From the NCBI RefSeq assembly GCF_001043915.1, contig NZ_LABX01000071.1, positions 1 through 64,000 of the forward strand: a stretch of DNA of 64,000 nt, written 5' to 3'. Each line of letters begins with the position of its first letter. Within the stretch, counting starts at the first letter, position 1. The stretch comes from Methylobacterium aquaticum. GTDB lineage: Bacteria; Pseudomonadota; Alphaproteobacteria; Rhizobiales; Beijerinckiaceae. Positions 56,605 through 64,000 of this stretch are shown here, piece after piece. The position numbers were made by a program, and so were the translations under genes. Under the pieces are notes generated by a model, which did no database searches, was not told where the DNA came from, and saw only the letters and a program-made list of their open reading frames with translations.

Positions 56605-56910
56605 ATGGCCAAAGGCTACTGGATCGCGCACGGCGATCTCATCAATCCGGATGGGTACGGTGAGTACACGAAGCAGAACGGCCCTGTCTTCGCGAAGTTC
56701 GGCGCCCGGTTCGTCGTCCGCGCGGGCAGGCAGATCCAGGCCGAAGGCAGCACCCGCTCGCGGACTGTCGTTCTGGAATTCGATGATTACGAGACGGCGG
56801 TCGCCTGTTACAACTCTCCCGAGTACCAGCGCCTCGTCGCCATCCGGGCCCCCCACGCCCATAACGACCTCATCATCGTCGAAGGCTACGACGGCGCGCA
56901 GCCGGCCTGA
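56605..56910 (+). CDS. DUF1330 domain protein
   Basis: A 101-aa alpha/beta-barrel dimer-type protein. AKGYWIAHGDLINPDGYGEYTKQNGPVFAKFGARFVVRAG and then TVVLEFDDYETAVACYNSPEYQRL fit the family fully. The ATG at 56605 has AGGAGAG upstream. DUF1330 proteins often lie beside catabolic enzymes, with proposed small-molecule-binding or isomerase roles; no reaction is proven. Confidence 0.88.
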   Translation: MAKGYWIAHGDLINPDGYGEYTKQNGPVFAKFGARFVVRAGRQIQAEGSTRSRTVVLEFDDYETAVACYNSPEYQRLVAIRAPHAHNDLIIVEGYDGAQPA

Positions 56911-56988
56911 AGTATGTTTCCAAGATCGACCACTGTTTCACAGTGGTCGCTCCGGCGCTGCCGCGAGACAGACCAGCGTGAGAGTACA

Positions 56989-58128
56989 ATGAACGTCATC
57001 AACTACATTACACAGATCAATTTCGGGTTCGGGGCACTCGCGGCGCTCGCAGCAGAATGCGAGCGGGTCGGGGTCGCGCGGCCCCTGCTGATCACGGATC
57101 GCGGCGTGCGGGCCGCAGGCCTGGTCGACACGGTTCTCAGCCAACTCCCCGGCCGGGCGGGCGTGCCGGTCTACGACGGCACGCCCGGCAACCCGGACGA
57201 GGCTTCGGTTCGCGACGCGCTCGAGCTGTATCGGGAGCACGGATGCGATGGTGTCGTCGCGCTCGGCGGCGGATCTCCCATCGACCTTGCCAAGGCGGTC
57301 GCGGTGCTTGCCGCACATGGAGGAGCGCTCAAGGATTACGCCGCGATCGAGGGAGGAGCGGCCCGCATCACCGCCAGAACGCCGCCGGTGGTCGCGATCC
57401 CGACCACCGCGGGCACGGGCAGCGAGGTCGGCCGTGGCTCCCTGATCATCCTGGACGATGGGCGGAAAGTCGGCATCCTGTCGCCCCACGTCGTGCCGAA
57501 ATCGGCGATTTGCGATCCCGAATTGACGCTTGGGCTGCCGCCGATCCTCACCGCTGCCACCGGCATGGACGCCATCGCCCACTGCATCGAGACTTTCCTG
57601 TCGCCGTCCTTCAACCCCCCGGCGGAAGGGATCGCGCTCGACGGTCTCCAGCGTGCCTGGGCGCATATCGAGCGCGCGACGGCGAACCCCGGCGACCGCG
57701 ACGCGCGGCTCAACATGATGAGCGCGTCCACTCAGGGCGCCCTCGCCTTCCAGAAGGGCCTTGGCTCCGTGCACAGCCTCAGCCACGCGCTGGGCGGCCT
57801 CAATCCCAGGCTCCATCACGGAACCCTGAACGCGATCCTCCTGCCGGCAGTGCTCGCATTCAATGCCTCGGCCGAGACGGTGGTGGCGAACCGCAAGATG
57901 GACCGGCTGGCCGGCGCCATGGCGCTCGCTGCAGGCAGCGAGGTCGGCCCGGCGATCGGGAGCATGACGCGACGGCTCGGGCTGCCGACGACGCTGTCGG
58001 AGATGGGCGTCGGCGCCGACCTCATTCCGGCTATCGTAAAGGGCGCACTCGCCGATCACAGCCACAAGACGAATCCGCGCGACGCTTCGGCCGCGGACTA
58101 CGAAAGCATGCTGCGTCAAGTCATGTGA
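56989..58128 (+). CDS. Iron-type (group III) alcohol dehydrogenase
   Basis: A 379-aa Fe-ADH family enzyme. The nucleotide site is VALGGGSPIDLAKAVAV and PTTAGTGSEVGR. Metal ligands are expected in CDPELTLGLPPILTAATGMDAIAH (Asp, His) and SVHSLSHALGG...HHGTLNAILLP (His residues). The ATG at 56989 is chosen over an earlier frame for its family N-terminus. It probably oxidises an alcohol or reduces an aldehyde or ketone derived from the imported compound. Confidence 0.92.
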   Translation: MNVINYITQINFGFGALAALAAECERVGVARPLLITDRGVRAAGLVDTVLSQLPGRAGVPVYDGTPGNPDEASVRDALELYREHGCDGVVALGGGSPIDLAKAVAVLAAHGGALKDYAAIEGGAARITARTPPVVAIPTTAGTGSEVGRGSLIILDDGRKVGILSPHVVPKSAICDPELTLGLPPILTAATGMDAIAHCIETFLSPSFNPPAEGIALDGLQRAWAHIERATANPGDRDARLNMMSASTQGALAFQKGLGSVHSLSHALGGLNPRLHHGTLNAILLPAVLAFNASAETVVANRKMDRLAGAMALAAGSEVGPAIGSMTRRLGLPTTLSEMGVGADLIPAIVKGALADHSHKTNPRDASAADYESMLRQVM

Positions 58129-58166
58129 TTTCAAACAAATACAAAAATCTCGGGCGGAGACTGGAT

Positions 58167-59558
58167 ATGCCATCGAATTCTGTTGCAGCGAGCGGCGGAG
58201 CTACCGCTCCTACGCTCGACTCTGTCTTGAGGAAAGCGAGCTGGCGCATCGTGCCGCTCTTCGTCGCATGCTTCGGGATGGCCTATCTCGACCGCGTCAA
58301 CATCAGCTTCGCCAAGCTGCAGATGCAGAGCGAGCTGGGATTGTCCGATGCCGCCTACGGCCTCGGTGCGAGCATCTTCTTCATCAGCTATCTCGTCTTC
58401 GAGATCCCGAGCAACATGATCTTGGCGAGGGTCGGGTCTCGGCTCTGGATCGCCCGGATCATGATCAGCTGGGGCATCGCCTCCGCGTTGATGATGTTCG
58501 TGAAGACAGAAGCGTGGTTCTACGTTCTCCGGTTCCTGCTCGGGATGTTCGAGGCCGGATTCGTGCCGGGAGCGGTCTACTATTTCACGCAATGGTTCCC
58601 GGCGAAGCAGCGCGGGCGGATCAACTCGTTCTTTTTCACGTCGATCGCACTATGCGGAATTCTCGGAGGACCGATCTCAGGCGCCATCATGAAGTACATG
58701 GACGCCGTCGGAGGCATGCACGGATGGCAGTGGCTTTTCCTGCTCGAGGGTATCCCGTCGGTCGTGCTCGGCTTCGTCGTCATGGCGTGGCTCGATGACC
58801 GGGTCGAGGATGCGCGGTGGCTCAACGACGACGAGAAGCGTATTCTGACAGCCAGCCTCGAAGCGGAGCCGCGGTCCGGCAGCACGCACTCGTTCAGCGT
58901 CGCACTTCGGCAGCCAAGCACTTACGTGTTCTCGGTCATCTATCTTGGGCTCGCCATGGGGATTTACGGGATCCTTTTCTGGATGCCGCAGCTCGTGAAG
59001 ACAGCGGGCACCAACGATACCTTCATCATCGGCCTCATCACAATGCTGCCCTACCTAGTGGCCCTCGTGGGTGTGACGCTGATCGCCCGCTCCTCGGACA
59101 GGACAGGCGAGCGGAAGTGGCACTTGGCTGGATGCGCCCTTGCAGGGGTTGTGGGCTACGTGATGTGCGGCATCTTCGGCAACAGCACCGTCATGCTAGT
59201 GGTCGGCCTCAGCATCGCAGCCACCGGTATCATCGCGTCGTTCGGGCTGTTCTGGATCCTGCCTGCGCGAGTGATGACGGGGGTTGCAGCTGCGGGTGGA
59301 TTGGCCCTGATCAACTCGGTCGGCCAGCTCGGTGGCGTGATCGGACCCTACATGGTGGGAGTAGTAAGAGACACGACGGGCAGTGCTGACGCAGCTCTCT
59401 ACGCTATCGCTGGCGTGTGCGCGCTGTCAGCGGGCCTTATTGTTTGGTGCCTGCCGAAGCGCGTTTACGAGCGTGCATCATCCGATGAGGCAGTTACTTC
59501 GAGCCTTGCAGTTGATGGAGTGCTTGTTCCGCCACTTGTAGCTGGCGAGCGTAATTAG
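58167..59558 (+). CDS. MFS transporter, anion:cation symporter (ACS) type
   Basis: A 463-aa inner-membrane transporter with ~12 spans. The ACS hallmark MAYLDRVNISFAKLQMQSELGLSDAAYGLG is followed by SYLVFEIPSNMILARVGSRLWIARIMISWGIASALM and RFLLGMFEAGFVPG. ACS members import organic anions such as hydroxy acids, phthalate or glucarate. The ATG at 58167 has GGAGA upstream. It gives the operon a second import route. Confidence 0.92.
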   Translation: MPSNSVAASGGATAPTLDSVLRKASWRIVPLFVACFGMAYLDRVNISFAKLQMQSELGLSDAAYGLGASIFFISYLVFEIPSNMILARVGSRLWIARIMISWGIASALMMFVKTEAWFYVLRFLLGMFEAGFVPGAVYYFTQWFPAKQRGRINSFFFTSIALCGILGGPISGAIMKYMDAVGGMHGWQWLFLLEGIPSVVLGFVVMAWLDDRVEDARWLNDDEKRILTASLEAEPRSGSTHSFSVALRQPSTYVFSVIYLGLAMGIYGILFWMPQLVKTAGTNDTFIIGLITMLPYLVALVGVTLIARSSDRTGERKWHLAGCALAGVVGYVMCGIFGNSTVMLVVGLSIAATGIIASFGLFWILPARVMTGVAAAGGLALINSVGQLGGVIGPYMVGVVRDTTGSADAALYAIAGVCALSAGLIVWCLPKRVYERASSDEAVTSSLAVDGVLVPPLVAGERN

Positions 59559-60105
59559 CATTTGAAGGTCTCATCAGATTCGCCCTTTCTAAAAAAGGCA
59601 TTGGCCTCTTCGATGCTACGAAATTTTCTCCGAGAAATATTAGGCTTTACTGCCAGGTCTGTCGCGACGGTGAATCGTCACTTCGAACCCCGCTGTGTAG
59701 CCGGTCAGCACAGCGGGATCGGCGTTCTGCGTGTCGAGTCCGTTACCCGTTTCCTTTACGCCAATATGTGCCGCGACGGGGTGCGCAGGCCCCGCTGCCA
59801 TTCAGCCCCTGTCTGCGTACCACTTCCGTAGGGCGGCAAGGCCGTCCTCGTAGGTGCGTTGGAACGCCTTCTACGCGGTTCAGCACGTGAGCGGGCGATC
59901 AGCTGATCCGGTCAATGTCATCGATGCCAGCTGCTGATCGGTACCTACGACGAAGTCGAAGAGGCGGAACGTCCGCTTCGGGGCAAGTGGCCAGGGTCCA
60001 AGATGCCCCCATGCGGACCTTCGATGGTGGCGGTTCGAGGGTCCGCTTGTTTCACATCCTGGGCACCACAGCGACATCCATCGGCAGAGTAGCTCCTCGA
60101 GAGCT
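59559..60105. other. Intergenic region before repeat copy C
   Basis: About 550 bp with no supported gene. A minus-strand segment near 59805-59870 reads RTYEDGLAALRKWYADRG, then stop, and could be the tail of a lost gene. The rest shows no recognisable element. Confidence 0.45.
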
Positions 60106-60566
60106 AAAGCTGTCGTGCTGGGCTCAGGATGCCCCAGGACCAGCGGGGCAGCGAGGGAGCATGTCGAAGCAGGACGCCCCTCGAACGCGCTGTATGACGC
60201 TCCTGGCGCATCAGCGCTGACCGCCCCTCTGCGAGGGGCATAGGGGCGATCTGCCCCCTGGAAGCCGCGTGCTTGGGCCTCCGCAACTTATTCAGGCACA
60301 CGCCTGATCATGGCAGCAGCGAAGCCTCAGACGTCTCCGCTGCTTGTATCGTCGATCAGCGCACCCACTGAAGGATGTTTTGGCTAAATTTGCTTGTCAG
60401 AAACGTCGATGGAGTAGCGAGACTTCCAAGATTTTCATGGTCGGTGAACAGCCATCCAACATCAAGGCAGTGGCCCATTTCCGTTAGACGGAAGAGCTAT
60501 ATTTTGTTATTGTATAACACTCTCCAAATTGCGTGTCGGCTCTGCGCCACATCCAGACTTTCGGCC
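60106..60566. repeat. Dispersed non-coding repeat, copy C
   Basis: A ~460-bp relative of copies A (9040-9509) and B (50711-51097), in the same orientation. It begins AAAGCTGTCGTGCTGGGCTC, continues through GGACGCCCCTCGAACGCGCT, GGGGCGATCTGCCCCCTGGAA, CGTGCTTGGGCC, ATCATGGCAGCAGCGAAGC, the TTTCCGTTAGACGGAA palindrome and TTGTTATTG, and ends TGTCGGCTCTGCGCC. It is nearly full length. No autonomous mobility gene is present. Confidence 0.7.
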
Positions 60567-60889
60567 AGACCGACGTGAATGACCGTATGCGTTCGAAGAG
60601 CGGCGGTCATGCGCTTTTGGATTGATCGCGCGGCAGCTGCTTTGCAATCGCTGTGACGATGCGGAAAGCGGCTTCGCTCAGACCCTGCGCTGGCTGGTGA
60701 TACGAGATCAGGAAGTGATCTTCCGGATCTCGTATGTGAGGAATGCTCGATCCGGCGATCCCCTAGATCCCGGTGCATGAACGCAGCGATCGATGTTCCC
60801 GTCTCCTCGCAACGGCCTCGGAGAGGCGCTACCGCTCGCGACCACGGTCGTGCTCGGCGCCAAGCAAGCGGGACGGTTGGGTCTCCGGC
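60567..60889. other. Intergenic region, nothing seen
   Basis: About 320 bp between repeat copy C and the cytochrome b561 gene end. Short frames are unsupported; no terminator with a T-run was recognised. Confidence 0.4.
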
Positions 60890-61454
60890 TCAGGCGTCTG
60901 CCCGGAGCCCCGTAGCCGAGCGGCGTCGCCAGAGCGCCATGCTGGCGAATACACCGTCCCGACGTATTAAGGCGTGGAGCAGCGCCGCCCCGAGATGGGC
61001 GAGGATGAGGCCGAACAGCGCGTAGGCCAGCACGCCGTGGAGCGCGCGCAGCCAAGCGTAAGCGAGCGGGCTGTGGGGAACGATCGGTGGCAGCACGAAC
61101 GGCCCGGCGAGGACCACCGGATCGCGTGCCGCCGCCAGCATCGCCCAGCCGACAAGGGGCATGGCTAGCATGAGCCCGTAGAGGGCGACGTGCGAGGCAT
61201 GGGCCCGCCCGCCGCTGCCAGCAGGGCAGGTCCGCCGGCAGGGGCGGCGGCGGGTGGCGCCAGCGGTTCGTCAGCCGCACGACGGCGAGGAGCAGGATGA
61301 GGAAACCGAGCGGGCGGTGCACCGTGACCAGCACGTGGTAGTCGGCCAGCGAGGCCACCATCGCCACGCCAATCAGCAGCATCACCAGGATCAGCGCCGC
61401 CATGCTCCAGTGGAGCACGCGCGCGGGCAGATTGAAGCGCGGCAGGTCGCTCAC
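60890..61454 (-). pseudogene. Cytochrome b561-like membrane protein, frameshifted
   Basis: Two frames together form a ~187-aa b561 (Ni/Fe-hydrogenase-type) protein. The first, from GTG 61454 (overlapping the peroxidase stop), has PARVLHWSMAALILVML and VHRPLGFLILLLAVVRL. The second has HASHVALYGLMLAMPLVGWAML and LRALHGVLAYALFGLILAHLGAALLHAL. Heme-ligand His residues are in both. A single extra base in a GC-rich run near 61201-61215 separates them. It would carry electrons from quinol in the membrane, probably to the peroxidase. Confidence 0.75.
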
Positions 61455-62562
61455 AGGTCGGCTCCTCGGGCGGGTGTCGCCGCAACGGCGCTCGGGCTCT
61501 TCTCCTCGCCGGCCCGGCGGGTGAAGGAGCGGACATAGGCAGCCGAGCGGGCGCTCAGCAGCGGGTCGTCGGAGGGCGCGATCCCGTCCGGCAGGACGAG
61601 CGGGTCGAAGTTGACGTAACGGCAATTGCCCGCCGCCTCGGGCGCGGCGCCCGTGAGGGTGAGCGTGCCGAGTTCGACGCTCTTGCGATTCGAAGGCCAG
61701 GGCAGGGTCGCGTCCGCGACCGGATCATCCGTCAGGCCGAGCGTCGCAACAAGGTGCAAGCGCAGGGGCCCCTGCCGGAGCTGCGTGGCGAGGTCGTCGA
61801 ACAGGAAGTTCCTGTCCGTCCGCGCGGCCTGGGCGGTGGTCTCCGGCGCCGCCTCCTTATCCGGTACGACGGCCCAGCGTACCGGCGTCGCACGACCGTC
61901 GGCGGCCACGAACCGGAAGGCGTTCAGGCCCCAGTGGTGCTGTCGGCAAAGCCCGAGGTGATCGTGCATGCCTTGATCAGGGCGGCGGCCTTCGCGCTCT
62001 CCGGATGCGCGGTGAAGAAGGCCTTCAGGCGCTCCGGGTCAGGCTTGCCAGTCGCCGGATCGGGCTTGGCGGCGAGCAACTGGTCGTAGAAGGCCTCGGG
62101 TGTGCGCACCGGGAAGACCGGGATGTTGTTCATGCCCGTGCGCCACTCCTCACCGTCCGGCAGCCGGAAGCGCAGGGCGAGGCTGCGCACCGTGGCCTCG
62201 GCGTCGGCCGCGTAGGGCTGCCCGCCCACCAGCGCGATTCGTCCCTCGACGGGCGTCACCCGCCCGGCCGCGAACAGGCCCGCCTTCGAGAGCCTGGTGC
62301 CGGCGCCGCTGGCGGCGAAGCTGCCTGACACGCACAGGCCTTTGGTGTGGTTGCGCCGGAAGCCGGGATGCGGCCCGTTCACCTGCTCGAAGCGGTCGAC
62401 GAGGCGGGCGGGCGTCAGCACCCCCGGCGACAGCCAGCCGCCGGCATAGGCGAAGGTGCCCGCACTCGCGGCGAGCACCGCCCCGACGGCGGAAAGCCGC
62501 AGGCAGAGGGCGCGGGTGGTCGTGCCCGCAGGTGCCCCGGTCAGGTCGTGCAACAGGGTCAT
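61451..62562 (-). pseudogene. Catalase-related peroxidase (SrpA-like), frameshifted
   Basis: Two frames join into a ~370-aa catalase-fold peroxidase. The first has an N-terminal membrane span (residues ~20-45), LVDRFEQVNGPHPG and distal His in RRNHTKG, and ends ITSGFADST. The second begins WGLNAFRFVAADGRATP and carries the proximal Tyr pattern RSAAY. One missing base near 61931-61938 breaks the frame. The family breaks down peroxides in the periplasm. The start at 62562 lies 7 bases after the anti-sigma stop. Confidence 0.77.
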
Positions 62563-62569
62563 GGCGGCC

Positions 62570-63342
62570 TCAGGTGTTCGTCGCGGTCGTGCGGCGGATC
62601 TCATTGGCAAGGGGGTGCAGGCCGGCCAGGTCGGCCGGGCCCACGAGGCTGTAGCCGAGCCCGTCCTCGGCCCAGGCGTAGCCGGTGGCCAAACCGGATT
62701 GGTGCTCGCACATGGGCGCGTCGCCGGGTTCGGCCATGGAGCGCATCAGCATGACGAGGCGGGTGCCGCGGGAATCGTCGTACATCAGCAGGCCGGCGGG
62801 ACCGTGGGGCGTCGCGACGAGACGCCCGCCCATCAGGCGATAGCCGGCCGCGCTCAGATCCGGCACCTCGACCGGGCGCGCGAGCCGGGCGGAGAACCAG
62901 CGGGCGATCTCGTCGCGGTCGCCGGCGGCGAGTTCAACCGGCCGGAACGGTCCGGCGCATAGACGGCGAAGCTGGCGCCCGCCTCCTGCGCAAGAGCATC
63001 AACCCCGGCCGGGACCGGCGCGAGCGCGCCGTGGAGAGCCCAGCCACCGAGACCGCCCAGGGTCAGGAGCATTGCCGCGGCCGTGGCCTGCCAGGCCGGC
63101 CTCCGCGGGCGTCGCCGCGCCTTGAGGATGTGCGCGAGATTGAGCCGGGCCGGGACCGGCTCGGCCAGCACGGGTGCGAACGCGGAACGCAGGTCCCGGC
63201 CGAGGATCCGCAGGCGCTCGACGCGGGCCCGCGCGTCGGGGTTGCATGCGAGATACGCCTCGACCTCGGCACCGCGGGCAGGGTCGAGCCGGTCGTCGAC
63301 GAGGGCATGGAGGTCGTCCTCATTGATCGGGCGCGCGGTCAC
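62570..63342 (-). pseudogene. Anti-sigma factor (transmembrane), frameshifted
   Basis: Two frames make a ~257-aa anti-sigma factor. The first, from GTG 63342 (overlapping the sigma stop), has an N-terminal zinc-finger-like domain (INEDDLHALVDDRLDPARG, EAYLACNPDARARVERLR) and a membrane span (AAAMLLTLGGLGGWALHGAL). The second starts near VEVPDLSAAGYRLMGGRL. One missing base near 62950 disrupts the frame; the predicted lost join reads FRPVELAAGDRDEIARW. If real, the N-terminal sigma-binding domain and the span would still be made. Confidence 0.75.
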
Positions 63343-63869
63343 TTCACCCTCCTGAGCAGCGGGCGCTTGGCGGGAACGGTAACGCCCTCGCCGTCCATGA
63401 GTCGGATCATCCGGTCGCGGGCGCGCGACAGGCGCGACATCACGGTGCCGGTCGGGATGGCGAGCACCTGCGCGGCCTCGGCGTAGGACAGCCCTTCCAC
63501 AGTGACGAGCAGCAGCACGTTGCGCTGCTCGTCGGGCAAGGCGTCGAGCGCCGCCATCAGGTCGCGGTGACGCAAGGCCCCGTCCTGGCTCGGAGCAACC
63601 GCCAGGCTCGCTTCCGGCGCGTCCTCGACGGACATGTGTGCACCGCGCCGAGCGCGCCGGCGCATCTGGCTGACCGCGAGGTTGTGCAGGATTGCGGTGA
63701 GCCAGGTGCGGGTATCGCCGTCGGATCGACGCTGGTGCCACCGGCTCACCGCCCGCTCCAGGCAGTCCTGGACGAGGTCGTCGGCGTCGGCGGGGTCGCG
63801 CAGGAGCGCTCGGGCGTAGCGGCGCAGGGCCGGGATCAGAGGCTCGACGAGCCGTACCATGTCGCTCAC
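63339..63869 (-). CDS. ECF RNA polymerase sigma factor
   Basis: A 176-aa intact ECF sigma. Region 2 includes DPADADDLVQDCLERAVSRWHQ and TWLTAILHNLAVSQMRRRAR; region 4 includes LPDEQRNVLLLVTVEGLSYAEAAQVLAIPTGTVMSRLSRAR. The start is GTG 63869 (ATG 63860 is an alternative). It is coupled to its anti-sigma gene. By linkage it should turn on the peroxidase and b561 operon in response to oxidative stress. Confidence 0.93.
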   Translation of the reverse strand: MSDMVRLVEPLIPALRRYARALLRDPADADDLVQDCLERAVSRWHQRRSDGDTRTWLTAILHNLAVSQMRRRARRGAHMSVEDAPEASLAVAPSQDGALRHRDLMAALDALPDEQRNVLLLVTVEGLSYAEAAQVLAIPTGTVMSRLSRARDRMIRLMDGEGVTVPAKRPLLRRVK

Positions 63870-63884
63870 GGCCAGCCTCCCGAC

Positions 63885-63914
63885 ATCCGCGCATCTCCTA
63901 TCCGCGCATCTCCT
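63885..63914. repeat. 15-bp tandem duplication upstream of the sigma gene
   Basis: Two adjacent identical copies of ATCCGCGCATCTCCT. It lies in the 5' leader of the sigma-factor gene, 16 bases before the GTG, and places two AGGAGAT-like Shine-Dalgarno motifs upstream on the minus strand. It may alter expression. Confidence 0.65.
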
Positions 63915-64000
63915 CTCGTCACGGGGCGCCCTGCGCGAGGGCGGGGCAGTCCGACTCGGACAAAGACGCCGCCTCGTTCGGGTTATTCCATCGGACCACG

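Overview
The window is GC-rich chromosomal DNA, most likely from an alphaproteobacterium of the Hyphomicrobiales and plausibly Methylobacterium or a relative. This is inferred from codon use, protein relatedness, the mix of solute-binding proteins, SDR enzymes and partner-switching regulators, and dispersed repeats. It looks like accessory catabolic and secretion DNA: no ribosomal or tRNA genes were seen, and many small operons each carry their own regulator.

Layout. (1) 0.4-8.4 kb: an AraC regulator divergent from a complete dipeptide/nickel-type ABC importer (binding protein, two permeases, two ATPases) followed by an Old Yellow Enzyme. (2) 8.5-10.4 kb: a small Met/Pro-rich protein, a dispersed non-coding repeat and a decayed IS701-like transposase. 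(3) 10.6-21.7 kb: a GntR regulator, an orphan branched-chain-type binding protein, a ThDP enzyme, a VOC protein, two SDRs, an aldehyde dehydrogenase, an MHS-type symporter and an AraC regulator, probably a catabolic unit that yields and oxidises an aldehyde. (4) 22.2-35.4 kb: a peptide natural-product locus of the NHLM (nitrile-hydratase-leader microcin) export type. It holds a GAF-LytTR regulator, a 333-aa conserved-looking protein, two Cys-free precursors with matching 26-residue double-glycine leaders, an unusual FAD-oxidase/class-I isoprenoid-synthase-like fusion, and the three-gene exporter (HlyD, C39-peptidase ABC, second ABC). (5) 35.6-41.0 kb: a GrlR-like protein and a partner-switching and phosphorelay module (RsbW-like kinase, STAS antagonist, hybrid histidine kinase, CheY-like receiver, receiver-SpoIIE phosphatase). 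(6) 42-50.6 kb: a small tyrosine recombinase, an SDR/LysR divergent pair, a 4-nitrobenzoate-type operon (binding protein, pnbA-like nitroreductase, pnbB-like lyase) with a LysR regulator, an HD hydrolase and a GlxA-like regulator. (7) 51.8-59.6 kb: a FadR-type regulator, a NitT/TauT-type ABC importer with an extra small membrane protein, a DUF1330 protein, an iron-type alcohol dehydrogenase and an MFS transporter. (8) 60.9-63.9 kb: an ECF sigma, anti-sigma, catalase-related peroxidase and cytochrome b561 operon.

The peptide locus is the strongest candidate for an undescribed system. The leaders and C39 transporter show how the peptides would be cut and exported, but the only candidate tailoring enzyme is the fusion protein, and no lanthipeptide, YcaO or radical-SAM enzyme is nearby.

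Five genes between 45 and 63 kb (pnbB, its operon's binding protein, anti-sigma, peroxidase, b561) each carry one apparent single-base indel, while genes before 45 kb are intact apart from the old transposase. Either these operons are decaying or the assembly has local indel errors; raw reads would decide. Three diverged copies of a roughly 400-460 bp non-coding repeat (9.0, 50.7 and 60.1 kb) lie at operon borders.
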